From: Streptomyces mirabilis
GTDB taxonomy: Bacteria > Actinomycetota > Actinomycetes > Streptomycetales > Streptomycetaceae
Assembly: GCF_039503195.1 (NCBI RefSeq)
Contig: NZ_JBCJKP010000001.1
Coordinates: 2,728,001-2,792,000 of the forward strand
Direction: 5' to 3'
DNA: 64,000 nt
Of this stretch, positions 25,457 through 35,138 are shown piece by piece; the first letter of the stretch is position 1, and each line of letters starts with the position of its first letter. The notes beneath the pieces are model-generated. The model saw nothing but the letters and a program-made list of their open reading frames with translations, made no database searches and had not been told where the DNA came from. The position numbers and the translations under genes were made by a program.

Positions 25457-25786
25457 ACGGTTGCGACCTCACAGTGACCTGAATCACGTAACCGGGAGCG
25501 ATGGATTCGCTCCGGTACGTGATCCCAACAGGGGGCTCGATCGTCCTCGGGCTCCCTGCTCAAGGTCACGGCGCCACGCGTGGACCGGTTCAACTCCCCC
25601 GACTTCTTTCGGAAGTCATCTCCGGAAGTCATTGCTGGCCAGCTCGGACGGGAGATAGCTTCGGCCTGCAGTAGTCGTCATGCACCTGCCGAAGCGCTAC
25701 CCGCACCAGCCTCAGCACCCTCACGCACCTGCCCGAGCACCACCTGTGTTCGGGCGGCTTTCGTTTCCGGATGATGTGGAGATCCC
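25457..25786. promoter_or_regulatory. Divergent promoter region actP operon / protease
   Basis: 330 bases with no gene. It contains the Crp-like site near its left end. In the middle are two direct CGGAAGTCAT copies (25610-25619, 25623-25632), the first also forming GACTTC-N5-GAAGTC. TGGCCA lies in GCTGGCCAGC at 25634-25643. Promoters for both flanking operons must lie here; I cannot place -10/-35 elements with confidence. Confidence 0.45.
25474..25487. promoter_or_regulatory. Crp-like site upstream of DUF485-actP
   Basis: GTGA-CCTGAA-TCAC: two perfect Crp half-sites separated by 6 bases, 18-31 bases before the DUF485 start. Crp is a known regulator of acetate metabolism in E. coli, and Streptomyces has a Crp homologue. 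Being so near the start codon, it might repress or overlap the promoter (inference). Confidence 0.5.
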
Positions 25787-27313
25787 ATGGCTCATCTGCG
25801 TTCCAGACGCCGCCTCGCCCTCGCGGTGCCGGTCGTCCTGTCCCTCACCGCCTCGCTCGGTTTCCTGCCGGGCGCCGCGTCGGCCGCCCCGCTGACCGAG
25901 TCCGCCACGACGAGCGCGGACGGCCCCAACCTCGCGTACGTGGTCAATACCAGGACGGACCACCGCACCATCGAGTCGGTGGAGAAGGCCATCTCCGCGG
26001 CGGGCGGCACCGTCGTCATCGCCTACGAGAAGATCGGCGTGATCGTCGTCCATTCCGCCAACCCGGACTTCGGCCAGCGGATCCGCGCCGTGCGCGGGGT
26101 GCAGTCGGCGGGCGCGACCCGGACCGCGCCGCTGACGGCCGCGGGGACGACGGACGAGGGCGCGGCGCAGATGCTGTCCGCCACCGAGGCCGCCAAGGTC
26201 TCCAGGACCGCCGCCGCGGGCGAGGAGCCCCTGGAAGCCGACCAGTGGGACCTGCGCGCGATCGGCGCCGACAAGGCCGCCAAGACCAACCCGGGCAGCA
26301 AGAGCGTGACCGTCGCCGTGATCGACGTCGGCGTCGACGACACCCACCCGGACATCGCCCCGAACTTCTCCCCCTCGCAGTCCGCGAACTGCGTGGGGGG
26401 CAAGCCGGACACCACGTACGGCGCGTGGCGCCCCGTGGACGCCGACCACTACCACGGCACCCATGTCGCGGGGGAGATCGCCGCCGCCCGCAACGGCATC
26501 GGGGTCGCGGGCGTCGCGCCCGGTGTGAAGGTCTCGGGCATCACCGTGGCCGAGCCGGACGCGAGCCAGCTCTTCTACCCCGAGAGCGTCGTCTGCGCCT
26601 TCGTCTTCGCCGCCGACCACGGCGTGGAGATCACCAACAACAGCTACTACGTGGACCCGTGGCTCTACAACTGCCTCGACGACCCCGACCAGAGGGCCAT
26701 CGTCGACGCCGTCAACCGGGCCCAGCTGTACGCCCAGAAGAAGGGCACCCTCAACGTCGCCGCGGCGGGCAACTCCAACGACGACCTCGACTCGAACGCC
26801 CTCGTCGACGCCTCCAGCCCCGACGACTCGACCGCCGTGACCCGCACGGTCGACCCGCACAAGTGCTTCGACGTACCGACCCAGCTGCCCGGCGTCGTCA
26901 CGGTCGCCTCGACCGGCGTCACCGGTGCCAAGTCGTACTTCTCCAGTTACGGCAAGGGCGTCATCGACGTCGCCGCGCCGGGCGGCGACAAGTACCAGAT
27001 CCCGGACACGCCGTCGAAGAACGGCCGCATCCTGTCGACGATGCCGAACAACCAGTACGGCTTCCTGCAGGGCACGTCGATGGCGACGCCGCATGTCGCG
27101 GGCGTGGCCGCGCTGCTGAAGTCCAAGTACCCCTGGGCCTCGCCGGCCCAGCTCCAGGCGCTCCTCAAGGCCGAGGCGGACAACCCGGGTTGCCCGACCG
27201 CCCCCTACGACGGGAACGGCGACGGCGTCGTGGACGCCACCTGCGCGGGCGGCAAGCACGTGAACGGCTTCTACGGAGCCGGGATCGTCAACGCGCTGCG
27301 CGCGGTCAAGTAA
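25787..27313 (+). CDS. Secreted S8 subtilisin-like serine protease 1
   Basis: A 508-residue exported protease. The signal peptide covers residues 1-33 (cleavage near ASAAP). An Inhibitor_I9-like propeptide covers about 48-115. The peptidase S8 triad is D180 (VAVIDVGVDD), H223 (HGTHVAGE) and S431 (GTSMATPHVAG). The Asp motif has Val where Thr is usual (VIDVG for VIDTG). After the catalytic Ser is a Cys-flanked segment with GNGDGVVD resembling a calcium loop. ATG 25787 leads directly into the signal. It is a tandem paralogue of the next gene (85 bases apart). Confidence 0.93.
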   Translation: MAHLRSRRRLALAVPVVLSLTASLGFLPGAASAAPLTESATTSADGPNLAYVVNTRTDHRTIESVEKAISAAGGTVVIAYEKIGVIVVHSANPDFGQRIRAVRGVQSAGATRTAPLTAAGTTDEGAAQMLSATEAAKVSRTAAAGEEPLEADQWDLRAIGADKAAKTNPGSKSVTVAVIDVGVDDTHPDIAPNFSPSQSANCVGGKPDTTYGAWRPVDADHYHGTHVAGEIAAARNGIGVAGVAPGVKVSGITVAEPDASQLFYPESVVCAFVFAADHGVEITNNSYYVDPWLYNCLDDPDQRAIVDAVNRAQLYAQKKGTLNVAAAGNSNDDLDSNALVDASSPDDSTAVTRTVDPHKCFDVPTQLPGVVTVASTGVTGAKSYFSSYGKGVIDVAAPGGDKYQIPDTPSKNGRILSTMPNNQYGFLQGTSMATPHVAGVAALLKSKYPWASPAQLQALLKAEADNPGCPTAPYDGNGDGVVDATCAGGKHVNGFYGAGIVNALRAVK

Positions 27314-27397
27314 GTCCCGCCAAGTAAGTCCGGCCGAACGTCACATGAGCTTCCGCACGGCTCGTACCGCTCGTACCGCGAATGAACTGGAGACTCC

Positions 27398-28939
27398 ATG
27401 ACCGCGCCTCGCAAGCGCTCCCGTCGCGCCATAGCCCTCCCGCTCGGGATGGCCACGGCGACAGCCCTCGCCTTCCTGCCGAACGTCAGCGCCTCGGCGG
27501 CCGACACCGACGGCTCCGCCACGCGGACCGCCACGACGACGGCGGACGCGACCGCCCTCAGCTATGTCGTCAACGTCCGCCCCGGGCACGACACTTACGC
27601 CTCCGTGAAGAAGGCCGTCGCCAAGGCGGGCGGCACGATAGTGACGTCGTACGACCAGATCGGCGTGATCGTCGTGCACTCCTCGAACGCCGACTTCGCC
27701 AGGACGATCCGCGGCGTACGCGGCGTGCAGTCGGCCGGCAACACACGCAACGCGCCGCTGCCCGCGCAGTCGACCACCGACATGGGCGCGCCCCAGGTGC
27801 TCACCGCGGCGCAGGAGAAGGCCGCGGGCGCCGAGGCCGCCGCCGGGCAGGATCCGCTGGAGTCCCTCCAGTGGGACCTGCCCGCCATCAAGGCGGACAA
27901 GGCGCACGAGAAGACCCTCGGCAGCAGCAAGGTGACGGTCGCCGTGATCGACACCGGTGTCGACGACACGCACCCCGACATCGCGCCGAACTTCAACCGC
28001 GACGCCTCGGTCAACTGTGTGACGGGCAAGCCGGACACCACCGACGGGGCCTGGCGGCCGACCGCCGCGGAGAGCCCGCACGGCACGCATGTCGCGGGCG
28101 AGATCGCCGCCGCCAAGAACGGCGTCGGCATCACCGGAGTCGCGCCCGGCGTGAAGGTCGCCGGCATCAAGGTGGCCACGACGGCCGGCTACTTCTACAC
28201 CGAGGCCGTCGTCTGCGGTTTCGTGTGGGCCGCCGAGCACCACGTCGACGTGACCAACAACAGCTATTACACCGACCCCTGGTACTTCAACTGCAAGGAC
28301 GATCCGGACCAGAAGGCCCTGGTCGACGCGATCACCCGCGCCTCGCGGTACGCGGAGCACAAGGGCACCGTCAACGTCGCCGCGGCGGGCAACGAGAACT
28401 ACGACCTGGCCGCCGACTCGATCACCGACCCGGTCTCCCCGAACGACGGCACGCCCTCGGACCGGGTGATCGACCCCTCCAAGTGCTACGACATCCCCAC
28501 CCAGCTGCCGGGTGTGGTCACCGTGGCCGCGACGGGCGCCAAGGGCATCAAGTCGTCCTTCTCCAACCACGGCCTGGGCGTCATCGACGTCGCCGCGCCC
28601 GGCGGCGACTCGACGCGCTACCAGACCCCGGCACCGCCCGCCACCAGCGGCCTGATCCTCGGACCGCTGCCCGGCGGCACGTGGGGCTACATGGCGGGCA
28701 CGTCGATGGCGTCCCCGCACGTCGCGGGCGTCGCCGCCCTCATCAAGTCGACCCACCCGCACGCCTCCGCCGCCCTGGTGAAGGCGCTGCTGTACGCGGA
28801 GGCCGACGCCACGCCGTGCACCGACCCCTACGACATCGACGGCGACGGCAAGGTCGACGCGGTGTGCGAGGGCACGAAGAACCACAACGGGTTCTACGGC
28901 TGGGGCACCGTCGACGCGTTGAACGCGGTCACTGAGTGA
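27398..28939 (+). CDS. Secreted S8 subtilisin-like serine protease 2
   Basis: A 513-residue paralogue of the preceding gene with the same layout: signal peptide 1-35, I9-like propeptide about 55-118, triad D185 (VAVIDTGVDD), H228 and S436 (GTSMASPHVAG). The C-terminal DIDGDGKVD loop is a full DxDxDG calcium-type motif, better preserved than in copy 1. The shared WDL before the catalytic domain and shared Cys positions point to tandem duplication followed by divergence. GAGACTCC lies just before ATG 27398. The last codons lie in a 9-bp palindrome (28926-28944) ahead of a strong terminator. Confidence 0.93.
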   Translation: MTAPRKRSRRAIALPLGMATATALAFLPNVSASAADTDGSATRTATTTADATALSYVVNVRPGHDTYASVKKAVAKAGGTIVTSYDQIGVIVVHSSNADFARTIRGVRGVQSAGNTRNAPLPAQSTTDMGAPQVLTAAQEKAAGAEAAAGQDPLESLQWDLPAIKADKAHEKTLGSSKVTVAVIDTGVDDTHPDIAPNFNRDASVNCVTGKPDTTDGAWRPTAAESPHGTHVAGEIAAAKNGVGITGVAPGVKVAGIKVATTAGYFYTEAVVCGFVWAAEHHVDVTNNSYYTDPWYFNCKDDPDQKALVDAITRASRYAEHKGTVNVAAAGNENYDLAADSITDPVSPNDGTPSDRVIDPSKCYDIPTQLPGVVTVAATGAKGIKSSFSNHGLGVIDVAAPGGDSTRYQTPAPPATSGLILGPLPGGTWGYMAGTSMASPHVAGVAALIKSTHPHASAALVKALLYAEADATPCTDPYDIDGDGKVDAVCEGTKNHNGFYGWGTVDALNAVTE

Positions 28940-28950
28940 CCGCGTGAGCG

Positions 28951-28982
28951 AGGGGGCCGGGCGGTTGCCCCGGCCCCCTTTC
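28951..28982 (+). terminator. Terminator after the protease pair
   Basis: Stem AGGGGGCCGGG (28951-28961) with CCCGGCCCCCT (28969-28979), followed by TTTCCC. Confidence 0.85.
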
Positions 28983-29017
28983 CCATGTTGATCCAGTACA
29001 CCCGGCATAGTGCCGTC

Positions 29018-30400
29018 ATGACTCGTACGGACTTCGCGTGGGCCGCTCTGGGCGGCGACCCCGCACTCGTCTCACGGATCTCGGCTGTCGCACGGGAGGG
29101 TGTGCTGCCCGCACGGCTGCCGGTGCGCGGGACGGCCCGGGCCTGTGTCGCGGTCTGTGCCCTCGCCGGGGCCGAACTGACCGCAGGGCGCACCGGAGGG
29201 AAGGTGCCCGAGGTGCGCGTGGACGACGGGGCCGTCGCCACCGCCTTCCACAGTGAGCGGCATCTGCGCGTCGACGGTCGTGAGCCGGTCAACTTCGCCC
29301 CGCTGTCCCGGTTCTGGCGGACGGCGGACGGCTGGGTCCGCACCCACGCGAACTATCCGCACCACCAGAAGCGGCTGCTGGGCGCGCTGGGTGTGCCGGA
29401 GGGCCGGGGCTCCCTCACCGAGGTGGTCGCCGAGGTGCTCGCAGAGCGATCGGCCATCGAGGTGGAGGAGACGGTGTACGCGGCCGGCGGACTCGCGATC
29501 GCCCTGCGCACGCCCGGCCGGTGGGCGGCGCACCCACAGGGGCGGGCGATCGCCGCACACCCGCTGGTGACCCGCGAGCGGCTGGACACGGCACCCGTAC
29601 GACCGCTCGTCCCGCTCGCCGGGGATCCGCTGCTGCCCGCCGCGGGCGTCCGCGTGCTGGACCTCACCCGGGTCATCGCGGGCCCGGTGGCCACCCGCAC
29701 GCTCGCCCTCCTCGGCGCGGACGTCCTGCGGATCGACAGCCCGCGCCTGCCCGAAATCGACGACCAGCACGCCGACCTGGACTTCGGGAAGCGTTCCGCC
29801 ACGCTCGACCTGTCAGCGCGCGGGGGTCGCTCGGCCTTCGAGGAGCTGCTCGCCGAGGCCGATGTCGTCGTCACCGGGTACCGGCCCGGCGCACTGGACC
29901 GGTTCGGGCTCTCCCCCGGGGCACTGGCCGAGCGGCGGCCCGGTCTGGTGGTGGCGCAGCTGTCGGCGTGGGGCGCCTACGGGCCGTGGTCCGGGCGGCG
30001 GGGCTTCGACAGTCTGGTGCAGGTCGCCACCGGGATCGCGGAGATCGAGGGGTCCGCCGAGCGTCCGGGTGCGCTGCCCGCGCAGGCCCTCGACCACGGC
30101 ACGGGGTACCTGCTGGCCGCCGCGGTGCTCCGGTCGCTCACCGAGCAGGCCCGGGAGGGCGGGACGCGGCTCGTCCGGCTCGCGCTCGCGCGGACGGCCG
30201 CGTGGCTGATGGACGGGTCGGCGCACGGGGACGAGGAGCCCGCCGACACCTCGTACGAACCGGGCCCCTGGCTCGCCGAGACCGACAGCGACCTGGGCCG
30301 GCTCAGGTACGCACGGTCGCCCGTCTCCTTCGCCGGCGGGCCCTTCGACTGGGCACGGCCGCCGGGACGTTGGGGGACGGACCGGGCCCGGTGGGCCTGA
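29018..30400 (+). CDS. CaiB/BaiF-type CoA-transferase family protein
   Basis: A 460-residue protein with a class III CoA-transferase fold. The typical block VRVLDLTRVIAGPVATRTLALLGADVLRID sits unusually late (about residue 210), with ADVVVTGYRPGALDRFGL and the LVVAQLSAWG strand after it. The first 200 residues look like a diverged second CaiB-like half, so it is longer than the usual 380-400. The catalytic Asp expected after the Rossmann region (DLDFGKRS area) is not obvious. ATG 29018 (MTRTDFAWAALGG) is preferred to 28985; neither has a good ribosome site. Confidence 0.75.
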   Translation: MTRTDFAWAALGGDPALVSRISAVAREGVLPARLPVRGTARACVAVCALAGAELTAGRTGGKVPEVRVDDGAVATAFHSERHLRVDGREPVNFAPLSRFWRTADGWVRTHANYPHHQKRLLGALGVPEGRGSLTEVVAEVLAERSAIEVEETVYAAGGLAIALRTPGRWAAHPQGRAIAAHPLVTRERLDTAPVRPLVPLAGDPLLPAAGVRVLDLTRVIAGPVATRTLALLGADVLRIDSPRLPEIDDQHADLDFGKRSATLDLSARGGRSAFEELLAEADVVVTGYRPGALDRFGLSPGALAERRPGLVVAQLSAWGAYGPWSGRRGFDSLVQVATGIAEIEGSAERPGALPAQALDHGTGYLLAAAVLRSLTEQAREGGTRLVRLALARTAAWLMDGSAHGDEEPADTSYEPGPWLAETDSDLGRLRYARSPVSFAGGPFDWARPPGRWGTDRARWA

Positions 30401-30422
30401 GCCGGCTGGTCGCTTCGGGAGA

Positions 30423-30447
30423 CGCTCGCGCCCGTCGGGCGTGAGCG
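30423..30447 (+). terminator. Terminator after the CaiB-like gene
   Basis: Stem CGCTCGCGCCC / GGGCGTGAGCG (11 bp, one G-T wobble) with a 3-base loop. Confidence 0.65.
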
Positions 30448-30544
30448 AGGGGTCGACCGGAAACGTATCTATGGGCGGAATGCCTAACCACCGCTTGTTT
30501 CCCTGTACTTGCCCGGTTCTGTGCCGACTGGTGAAGATCCTGGG

Positions 30545-31606
30545 GTGACCTTGATACGACCGACAGCCGAGACAGCGGGCGCGAGTGGTCCGGCGCGGCG
30601 CCCCGCCGCCGGACGCGCCGTCGCCCTGCTCGTCCTGGTGGCCGTGGCCGCGCTGATCCCGCTGCTCGGTCCGCGCCCCGCGCTGGACGGCACCGGCGAG
30701 GCGGCCGCTCCCGGCGTCGGCGGCATCGCCCTGCTGCGCGCGGCCTTGTTCGCGGCGCTGTGCGTCCCCGTGGGCGAGCTGTTCGCGGCCCGGCTGGCCC
30801 GCCTGGTGCCGGGCGCGCCGCTGGAGCACGCGCCCCGCAGCTGGGCGACCTCCGCCGCGGCGGTCGGGTTCCTCGCGGCGCTGGGGCTGGCCTCGGTGGT
30901 GGCCACCGGCAATCTGCTGCCGCACCACCTCTCCGACATGGACGTCGGCGGGCTCTACCAGAGCCGGGACGGCAAGCTCGCGCTCCTGGAGGTCAACGCG
31001 TTCCTGGCCACCGGGCTCTGCGCCCTCTCGCGGAGACCGGCCGCGCAGGTGGGGCCGCTGGCCGCGGTGGTCCTCGCGGAGGCGCTGCGCGCCCACCCGG
31101 CGCCCGAACACGGCCCGCTCGTCGGCTCCGGTCTGACGCTCGTTCACGTGACCTGCGCGGCCCTGTGGACGGGCGGCCTGCTGCACGTACTGCGGATGCT
31201 GCGCACCTGGCGCGCCGCTTCGGAGGCGGAGCCGACGGAGACGGCCGAGACGGCGGGTTCGGCGGACGCGGCCGGCGCGGCGCTTCTGGGCCTCTACGCG
31301 CGCGTGGCCGCCGTCCTGTTCGCGGCGCTCACCGCGACGGGCGTGTGGAGCGCACTGCGCCGGATGCCGCCCGGCACGGTCCTGGACCAGCTGACGGCGA
31401 CGTCGTACGGGCGCACCCTGCTCGCCAAGCTGGTGCTGGTGGCCGCCGTCGCCGTGCTGGCGCTGCTCGCGCGGCTGCGGCTGCGCCGGGCCGCCGACCG
31501 GCTCAGCGCCTGTGTCCCCGCTCGCGCGGAGGTGGTGGCACTGGGCCTGGTCGTGGCGGTGTCGGGGCTGCTGACGGCGCTTCCGCTGCCGATCAGGTGG
31601 TCATGA
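30545..31606 (+). CDS. CopD-family membrane protein
   Basis: A roughly 353-residue protein with about 8-9 membrane helices and the CopD block (SGLTLVHVTCAALWTGGLLHVLRML, conserved His) in the middle. CopD proteins act in copper import or handling in the membrane. No CopC partner is adjacent. The start is uncertain: GTG 30545, TTG 30509 and GTG 30521 are all in frame. I prefer 30545, which is closest to a purine-rich GAAG. The last 6 bases overlap the 3' end of the convergent dehydrogenase gene. Confidence 0.8.
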   Translation: MTLIRPTAETAGASGPARRPAAGRAVALLVLVAVAALIPLLGPRPALDGTGEAAAPGVGGIALLRAALFAALCVPVGELFAARLARLVPGAPLEHAPRSWATSAAAVGFLAALGLASVVATGNLLPHHLSDMDVGGLYQSRDGKLALLEVNAFLATGLCALSRRPAAQVGPLAAVVLAEALRAHPAPEHGPLVGSGLTLVHVTCAALWTGGLLHVLRMLRTWRAASEAEPTETAETAGSADAAGAALLGLYARVAAVLFAALTATGVWSALRRMPPGTVLDQLTATSYGRTLLAKLVLVAAVAVLALLARLRLRRAADRLSACVPARAEVVALGLVVAVSGLLTALPLPIRWS

Positions 31607-32650
31607 GCCGTTGGTGACGAGCACCTTGAGGGCGGTGCGCTCGTCCATCGCCTTGTAGCCGTCGGGCACGCCTTCCAGACCGACGGTCATGTCGAAGACG
31701 GGCGACGGGTCGATGGTGCCGTCCAGGATGTCGGGCAGCAGCTCCGGGATGTACGCCCGCACCGGCGCCACACCGCCGCGCAGCGCGATGTTCCGGTCGA
31801 ACATCACACCCAGGTCGAGGCCCGTGCCGCTGCCGTGCGGCACGCCGACGAAACCGATGGCGCCGCCGTCGCGGGTGATGTTCACGGCCGTCCGCATGGA
31901 CTGCTCGGTACCGACCGCCTCCACGACGGCGTGCGCGCCCTGGCCGCGGGTCAGCTCGCGGACGGCCTCGACGGCCGCCTCGCCGCGTTCGGCGACGACG
32001 TCCGTGGCACCGAAGGCGCGCGCGATGTCCGTACGTGCCTGGTGGCGTCCGAGCGCGATGATCCGCTCGGCGCCGAGCCGCTTGGCGGCCAGCACGGCGC
32101 ACAGCCCGACGGCGCCGTCCCCGACGACCGCGACGGTGGCGCCCTTGCGGGCTCCCGCGCCGAGGGCCGCGTGGTGACCGGTGCCCATGACGTCGGAGAG
32201 CGTCAGCAGGGCCGACAGCAGGTGGTCGTCGGAGGCCGCCTCCTTGGGCAGCTGTACGAGGGTGCCGTCGGCGAAGGGGACGCGCACGGCCTCGCCCTGA
32301 CCGCCGTCGTAGCCGACCGCGCCCCAGAAGCCGCCGTGCTCGCAGGAGGTGGTGAGGCCCTCGCGGCAGTAGTCGCAGACGCCGTCCGACCACATGAAGG
32401 GCGCGACGACCAGGTCGCCGCGGCGGACGCCGGTCACCTCGGAGCCGGTCTCCTCGACGATGCCGAGGAACTCGTGCCCGATCCGCTGCCCCGCCTGCCG
32501 TGCCGCCTCGCCCCGGTAGGCCCACAGGTCGCTGCCGCAGATGCAGGACCGCAGCACCCGCACGACCGCGTCGGTGGGCAGTTGTACCAGGGGGTCGGGG
32601 ACGTCCTCGACGCGCATGTCGTACGGGGCGTGGATGGTGGTGGCGCGCAT
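31601..32650 (-). CDS. Zinc-type alcohol dehydrogenase
   Basis: A 349-residue medium-chain dehydrogenase/reductase. Catalytic zinc ligands are in SCICGSD (Cys) and GHEFLGIVEE (His-Glu). The structural zinc loop has three visible Cys (GVCDYCREGLTTSC), so one of the usual four may be missing. The NAD(P) motif is VVGDGAVGL. The substrate is unknown. ATG 32650. It converges on, and overlaps by 6 bases, the CopD gene. Confidence 0.9.
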   Translation of the reverse strand: MRATTIHAPYDMRVEDVPDPLVQLPTDAVVRVLRSCICGSDLWAYRGEAARQAGQRIGHEFLGIVEETGSEVTGVRRGDLVVAPFMWSDGVCDYCREGLTTSCEHGGFWGAVGYDGGQGEAVRVPFADGTLVQLPKEAASDDHLLSALLTLSDVMGTGHHAALGAGARKGATVAVVGDGAVGLCAVLAAKRLGAERIIALGRHQARTDIARAFGATDVVAERGEAAVEAVRELTRGQGAHAVVEAVGTEQSMRTAVNITRDGGAIGFVGVPHGSGTGLDLGVMFDRNIALRGGVAPVRAYIPELLPDILDGTIDPSPVFDMTVGLEGVPDGYKAMDERTALKVLVTNGS

Positions 32651-32691
32651 GACGAGGATCCTTCTCGGCCGATCGGCTGGGTGAGATGCGC

Positions 32692-33383
32692 TCAGGGGGT
32701 GGTTGAGCGCATCTCACCGTACGCCGCCCCCGCCGCGGTATGCGCGCCGAGGGTGCCCTGCACTCCGCTGACCAGCAGGAACTGGGCGGCGGCATAGGTC
32801 AGCATGATCCAGAAGTCCGGCCTCGGGAGCTGTGGCCAGTCGGCGACGCCGGTGGCGATGAGGGTGTCGGACAGCAGGAAGAGCGCCCCGCCCGCGCCCG
32901 CGACGGGCCCGAGCCGGGTGCTTGCCGCCGCCATCGCGGTCAGCAGCAGGCTGTAGCCCGCGACGGGGATACGGAGGCCGGCGGGCAGATCGGGCCACAG
33001 GAGGGTGACGGTGACGACGAGGGCGAGGACGTACGCGCCACCGAGCCAGACCGACGGCCCACGCACGTGGGGAGGGCGATGCGGCGAATCCGGCCCTCTG
33101 AACAGCAGGAGATAGCAGACGTGACCGGCCGCGAAGGAGGCCATCCCGACGAGGAAGGCGGGGTCGGCGTCGGACAGCAGCAGTACGTCGCCGCCCCAGC
33201 CGCAGAGCAGGGCGGCCACCAGGAGCCGGGGTCCGCCGCGTACGACCGCGTGGGCGGCGAGCAGGGGCATCAGAAGCGGCTTGGCGACCAGGTGCCCCGG
33301 GGTGAACCCGACGGCCAGGGAAACGAGGTCCACGGCAGCGGCCACGCCGAAGGAGACGAGCAGCACGCGCGCGTGCCGTGGGC

Positions 33384-33387
<4 letters not shown>
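32692..33387 (-). CDS. YhhN-family (lysoplasmalogenase-like) membrane protein
   Basis: A 231-residue protein with about 8 membrane helices and the YhhN blocks ALLCGWGGDVLLL and GALFLLSDTLIA, whose Asp residues are conserved in the family. Mammalian TMEM86 members hydrolyse lysoplasmalogen vinyl-ether bonds; bacterial roles are open. GTG 33387 overlaps the fatty acid hydroxylase stop by 4 bases (GTGA), fixing the start and linking it to lipid metabolism through its neighbour. Confidence 0.85.
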
Positions 33388-34256
<869 letters not shown>

Positions 34257-34403
34257 GGGTGCACCGTAGAACCGCAGCTCGGCCACGGCTAGACGTTGTT
34301 ACCCACAAGTATTACCGGGGGTACGCGCTTGCTTATTGGTGATCTCCGCCAAGGACGCCGACAGGTCCGGACCGATGCTCGTCAGATGTCCGCTCGGCGC
34401 TCG

Positions 34404-35114
34404 TCACACCCCGGCCGCCCCCAACAGCACCCCCGCCGCATAGGTGACCCCCATCGCCAGCGCACCCCCGACCACGTTCCGCAGTACCGCGCGGCCCGGG
34501 TTCGCCGAGCCCAGGCGGGCGCTCAGCCAGCCGGTGAGGACCAGGGCGCCCAGGACCGAGAGCACGGTGACGCCCAGGCGCCAGGCCGCCGGTGGCAGGA
34601 CGATGGCGAGGAGGGGGAGGAGGGCGCCCACGGTGAAGGAGAGGAAGCTCGCCCAGGCCGCGTGCCAGGGGTTGGTGAGGGCGTCGGGGTCGATGCCGAG
34701 CTCCACGCGCGCGTGGGCCTTCAGGGCGTCGCGTTCCGTGAGCTGCTCGGCCGCCTCGCGGGCCACGTCGCGGGTCAGGCCGCGCTGCTCCAGGAGTTCG
34801 GTCAGCTCCTCGAGTTCGGCGGCCGGCTGTTCGCTCAGTTCGCGTCGCTCCAGCGCCAGGGCGGCCTTCTCGGAGTCCAGTTGGGTGGAGACCGAGACGT
34901 ACTCACCCGCCGCCATCGACATGGACCCGGCCAGCAGCCCCGCGAGGCCCGCCGTGAGCAGCGCGGAGCGGTCGTCCGTGGCGCCGGCCACGCCGACGAC
35001 GAGGCCGGCGGTGGAGACGATGCCGTCGTTGGCGCCCAGCACCGCGGCACGCAGCCAGTTCAGGCGGGGGCCCAGGGTGCCTTCGTGGGCCTCGTCGTGC
35101 GTGGGTACCGTCAC
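34404..35114 (-). CDS. VIT1/CCC1-family transporter
   Basis: A 236-residue membrane protein. It has LNWLRAAVLGANDGIVSTAGLVVGVAGA and MSMAAGEYVSVSTQLDSEKAAL, which are hallmark blocks of the VIT1/CCC1 iron-manganese transporters. A soluble helical segment rich in Glu (80-150) corresponds to the metal-binding domain, and about five membrane helices are visible. GTG 35114 begins MTVPTHDEAHEG. It lies 24 bases after the downstream amidohydrolase on the same strand, so it may be the last gene of that operon. Confidence 0.9.
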   Translation of the reverse strand: MTVPTHDEAHEGTLGPRLNWLRAAVLGANDGIVSTAGLVVGVAGATDDRSALLTAGLAGLLAGSMSMAAGEYVSVSTQLDSEKAALALERRELSEQPAAELEELTELLEQRGLTRDVAREAAEQLTERDALKAHARVELGIDPDALTNPWHAAWASFLSFTVGALLPLLAIVLPPAAWRLGVTVLSVLGALVLTGWLSARLGSANPGRAVLRNVVGGALAMGVTYAAGVLLGAAGV

Positions 35115-35138
35115 ACAGGGAGGATGCCACCTGGCGCG

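Noticed and set aside
25561..25640. tRNA-like GGTTCAACTCC segment
   Set aside because: The T-arm-like string lacks the paired acceptor stem, D-arm and anticodon arm.
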